64,000 nt of DNA, taken from assembly GCF_002270355.1 (NCBI RefSeq), contig NZ_NJFZ01000005.1:62001-126000 (forward strand), read 5' to 3'. The notes beneath the pieces were generated by a model. That model saw nothing but the letters and a program-made list of their open reading frames with translations, ran no database searches and was not told where the DNA came from. Made by a program: the position numbers and the translations under genes. Source of the stretch: Flectobacillus sp. BAB-3569. GTDB lineage: Bacteria > Bacteroidota > Bacteroidia > Cytophagales > Spirosomataceae. Below, one piece after another: positions 61,396-64,000 of this stretch; position 1 is the stretch's first letter; the number at the start of each line of letters is the position of its first letter.

Positions 61396-62328
61396 ATGAA
61401 AGCAAAATATCTTAATCCTTTTACGGACTTCGGGTTCAAAAAAATCTTTGGTGAAGAAGCCAGTAAGCCACAACTTATTGACTTCCTAAATTCCCTTTTG
61501 CCCGAAAGAGACCAAATCGTAGAACTCACCTTCAAAAACAATGAGCAATTAGGCTTTACGCCCTACGACCGAAAAGCCATTTATGATATCTATTGTGAAA
61601 ATCAAAATGGTGAAAAGTTTATCGTTGAGTTGCAAAAAGCCAAACAGAATTATTTCAGAGAAAGAACCATTTACTATTCCACTTTCCCGATTCGGGAACA
61701 AGCTGAAAAAGGTATTTGGAACTACAATCTAAAAGCGGTGTACTGCATCGGCGTGCTAGATTTCACCTTTGATGATTACGAATCTGAACCTGAAAAATCA
61801 GAAGTCGTTCATACCATCAATCTCAAAAATCAGCATGGAAAGGTCTTTTATGATAAATTGACCTATATCTATCTGGAAATGCCCAATTTCAAAAAAGAGG
61901 AACATCAGTTGGCTACCAGATTAGATAAATGGTTGTATTTTATCAAAAACCTCGAAGACTTCCAGAGTATTCCAGAGCTGTTTAAAGATGAAGTATTTAC
62001 CCAAGCTTTTCAAGTAGCTGAACTAGCCAAAATGGATAGGGAAGATTGGGAACGATACGAATACAGTCTTAAAGTATTTAGAGACAATAAAGCCACCTAC
62101 GATTATGCTGTCGAAACAGCACGTGAGGAAGGACTCCTAGAGGGTATGATGGTAGGAAAACAAGAAGGTAGACAGGAAGGTAGAAAAGAAGGTAGACAAG
62201 AAGGTAAACAAGAAGGTAAACAAGAAGAGCAACGAAATATTGCTCGACAAGCTAAGATGATGGGACTTGACACTTCTAGCATTCAACAATTAACAGGGCT
62301 TTCTTTGGAGGAAATTGAAAACCTTTAA
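61396..62328 (+). CDS. Rpn-family PD-(D/E)XK nuclease / putative transposase
   Basis: A 310-aa protein of the recombination-promoting nuclease family. The N-terminal domain (about 1-230) starts with the family signature LNPFTDFGFKKIFGEE. The PD-(D/E)XK-type core shows Asp in AIYDIYCENQNGEKF and the acid-x-Lys element in IVELQKAKQNYF. The C-terminal part has a low-complexity run of Gln-Glu-Gly-(Arg/Lys) repeats (about 253-277), then a conserved short end (IARQAKMMGLDTSSIQQLTG). Known members (RpnA-E) cleave DNA and raise RecA-independent recombination; some are proposed phage-defence toxins. It has no partner gene here. Confidence 0.88.
   Translation: MKAKYLNPFTDFGFKKIFGEEASKPQLIDFLNSLLPERDQIVELTFKNNEQLGFTPYDRKAIYDIYCENQNGEKFIVELQKAKQNYFRERTIYYSTFPIREQAEKGIWNYNLKAVYCIGVLDFTFDDYESEPEKSEVVHTINLKNQHGKVFYDKLTYIYLEMPNFKKEEHQLATRLDKWLYFIKNLEDFQSIPELFKDEVFTQAFQVAELAKMDREDWERYEYSLKVFRDNKATYDYAVETAREEGLLEGMMVGKQEGRQEGRKEGRQEGKQEGKQEEQRNIARQAKMMGLDTSSIQQLTGLSLEEIENL
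62151..62226 (+). repeat. Tandem 12-bp repeats inside the Rpn gene
   Basis: About six units of the form GAAGGTAGACAA (with A/G and G/A variation) encode the Glu-Gly-Arg/Lys-Gln repeats. Such a tract can gain or lose units without shifting the frame. Confidence 0.8.
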
Positions 62329-62382
62329 ATCTGAGCAATCACATATTTTAAGATTCGTGCTAGTCTCTAATTTTTCATCAAA

Positions 62383-62415
62383 AACGGTCGAAATAGTAAT
62401 TTTCGACCGTTATTG
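62383..62415 (+). terminator. Terminator of the Rpn gene
   Basis: AACGGTCGAAA (62383-62393) / TTTCGACCGTT (62401-62411); resembles the hairpin at 14393-14437. Confidence 0.8.
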
Positions 62416-62465
62416 ATTTTAGACGCCACGCAAAGAATTGTATCTCTGTTTGATATTTTTTACAC

Positions 62466-64000
62466 TTACTTGTTATTTATTGTATATGTTTTTTTATGAA
62501 CCCCTACACCCTTTATGCTTAATGATTTCCAATGTTTAGGAAGTTTGATAGACTTTATTTGTTCGACTCCATTTTCTTCAATTTCTAGCCCACCAAAGCC
62601 ATTCATAAGAGTTTGTAAAAAACCTCCTGCACCCGTGGCAAAATAAGGGTTATCACCTCCGGCAGTTTCTGCCAAGACCTTAAATGGTGGTACCTCATTA
62701 GGCTGGTAGCTTTTTACCATTAAATCAAGAGCCTTCTCGGATTCTCCCAAACGTGCATATAAAATCGATAAAATAGCCCAAGACATAGCTGGTCCGTCAG
62801 GAGACATTTTTGCTTCATAATAGTGTAAGTCTCGTTTAATATCCTCAGGATTGCTTACTTGATGCATGGGATACGATAACAAGTTTACATCTGCCTGTTT
62901 GATAATTTCGCCCTTGTAAGTAGCGTGCTCCATTGTCACACCGTTGGTATCTTTTAGAATTACAAGATTTTTCATAACCTCCTCCCACAAAGGATTTGCC
63001 TCTAGATGTAGCTCGTCAGCGGCATCTATCGCAAATTCAAGAACTTCTTTCGTCATTCCATTAGTGTAGGCATTGTCGTCCACATTTTCAGCCCATTCAT
63101 CTGCACAAACTACGTTGATAATATGGTATTTTCCGTCAGAACCTTTCTCTGCACGACTTATCCAAAAATCAGCTACTTCTTTTAACATGGGATAACCACG
63201 AGTTTTAAGCCATTCTTTATCTTTGGTTACTTGGTAATATTTCCAAAATGCCCAGCCAACGTCTGCTGTGATATGATGCTGAAAAGGACCTGTCAATGCC
63301 CATACGGGAGTTGACTCTTGCCCCTTGTCATCCGACTCCCATGGAAACATAACTCCTTTATAGCCATGCACTTTGGCATTGTTACGAGCGGCCTCCATTC
63401 GTTGAAAACGATATTCTAGCAATGATTTAGCCATTTCTGGATGTAATAACAAGATGGGAGGAAACATCCATACTTCTGTGTCCCAAAATACATGACCATT
63501 ATACCCTAAGCCTGACAAACCCATAGGAGACAAACTATAAGCTTGTCCTTCACGACAAAACGAATACAAATGATATAAAGCAAAATGTGCAGCTCGTTGA
63601 ACTTCATCATCACCTTCTATCTGAATATCTGATTGCCAAAGTTCATCCCAAGCAGCTTTGTGACGAGCCAATAAACGATCATGCTTTTCAAGTGCTGCAT
63701 AAATCGTCAACCGTTCTGCCTCGTTTAGTGGATCTACATTTTGTTCAGTCGAAATAGTAGAACCAACAACGCTAAAACGATAAGTTTGACCTGCTTCAAG
63801 TTTTTTAGTGAACTTCAATCGGTGCAACCCATAATCCCATTCCTCATGAATAACCTTTGGTTCAGCACCTCTTGGCTCTTCAAAAATGAAAGAATTAGAA
63901 GCGGCTAAAGTATGTTTTCCCGTTGGAGATTTAGCGACGGAAGTTAACAATGGAATTTGAGCATGAGGACGGTCTATCAAATGAAAAGTATTTTTGACAT
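62466..64000 (-). CDS. Glycoside hydrolase family 65 enzyme (partial, cut by window edge)
   Basis: C-terminal part (over 510 residues) of a GH65-type enzyme; the frame remains open to the right edge. The (alpha/alpha)6 catalytic barrel is recognisable: GLSGLGYNGHVFWDTEVWMFP, FPWESDDKGQE, and the catalytic acid segment VVCADEWAENVDDNAYTNGM, then the C-terminal jelly-roll. GH65 members include maltose, trehalose and kojibiose phosphorylases and related hydrolases acting on alpha-glucosides; the substrate cannot be decided here. No signal peptide can be judged because the start lies outside the window. Confidence 0.88.
   Translation of the reverse strand, partial: VKNTFHLIDRPHAQIPLLTSVAKSPTGKHTLAASNSFIFEEPRGAEPKVIHEEWDYGLHRLKFTKKLEAGQTYRFSVVGSTISTEQNVDPLNEAERLTIYAALEKHDRLLARHKAAWDELWQSDIQIEGDDEVQRAAHFALYHLYSFCREGQAYSLSPMGLSGLGYNGHVFWDTEVWMFPPILLLHPEMAKSLLEYRFQRMEAARNNAKVHGYKGVMFPWESDDKGQESTPVWALTGPFQHHITADVGWAFWKYYQVTKDKEWLKTRGYPMLKEVADFWISRAEKGSDGKYHIINVVCADEWAENVDDNAYTNGMTKEVLEFAIDAADELHLEANPLWEEVMKNLVILKDTNGVTMEHATYKGEIIKQADVNLLSYPMHQVSNPEDIKRDLHYYEAKMSPDGPAMSWAILSILYARLGESEKALDLMVKSYQPNEVPPFKVLAETAGGDNPYFATGAGGFLQTLMNGFGGLEIEENGVEQIKSIKLPKHWKSLSIKGVGVHKKTYTINNK

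Noticed and set aside
61396..62328. Rpn gene as part of a defence island
   Set aside because: Neighbours are an S9 peptidase and a GH65 enzyme; no other defence gene is present.

Overview
The window looks like chromosomal DNA from a low-GC Bacteroidota, most likely order Cytophagales (inference from gene content; no rRNA is present). The signs are a type IX secretion sorting-domain protein, two PorG-like (DUF6089) barrels, tandem OmpH/Skp genes beside BamA, a YtxJ-type bacillithiol thioredoxin-like protein, a two-component regulator-propeller hybrid kinase, an OMP_b-brl_2 receptor, DUF349, and -7/-33 promoters of the Bacteroidota type (TAnnTTTG with TTG or TTTG about 19-21 bases upstream). 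Most of the window is housekeeping and envelope biogenesis. Mobile or accessory DNA is limited to one IS4-family insertion, one REP-associated tyrosine transposase with its REP hairpins, one Rpn-type nuclease gene and several dispersed noncoding repeats.

Layout. 1-4100: ytxJ, waaA/kdtA (Kdo transferase), rsgA, a ROK sugar kinase. 4096-6612: an OmpA-like lipoprotein, a 700-base spacer full of stem-loops, and a T9SS-exported protein. 6796-7996: a complete IS4-family element with a perfect 9-bp target duplication. 8083-14188: transglutaminase-like secreted protein, DAHP synthase/chorismate mutase, proline dehydrogenase, lspA, an ICMT-like membrane methyltransferase and an SGNH hydrolase whose reading frame is broken. 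14500-24630 (all minus): ompH-ompH, bamA, uppS, two porG-like genes, nadK, a CBS-domain protein and an alpha/beta hydrolase; this is an envelope-assembly block (undecaprenyl carrier, BAM, periplasmic chaperones, T9SS). 25241-32829: two flavin oxidoreductases converging on a 27-bp perfect hairpin, a PAP2/vanadium haloperoxidase-like lipoprotein, an rRNA m5C methyltransferase and a DUF349 protein. 33066-38351: two identical tRNA-Thr genes flanking an AraC regulator, then a large hybrid sensor kinase split by a frameshift. 39333-46733: a secreted VOC protein (frame break in its signal peptide), a small lipoprotein, nadE, coaX and an outer-membrane receptor. 47028-64000: pgeF, a polysaccharide deacetylase, an M28 peptidase (frame break in its signal peptide), the RAYT/REP unit, polA, pepT, gltA, rlpA, an S9 peptidase, an Rpn nuclease and a GH65 enzyme cut by the window edge.

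The three most unusual signals are these. (1) Four consecutive hairpins at 5510-5684 have different stems but share the loop CTGCAC(A); its exact reverse complement TGTGCAG follows at 5695-5701, next to two mutually exclusive folds. (2) Four genes (13569-14188, 34234-38351, 39333-40303, 49327-50699) are each put out of frame by the equivalent of one missing base in a homopolymer. Three of these sites look like -1 slippery sequences; systematic assembly under-calling is the competing explanation. (3) A 119-bp exact direct repeat carrying promoter-proximal DNA, tRNA-Thr and terminator lies on both sides of a single AraC gene.
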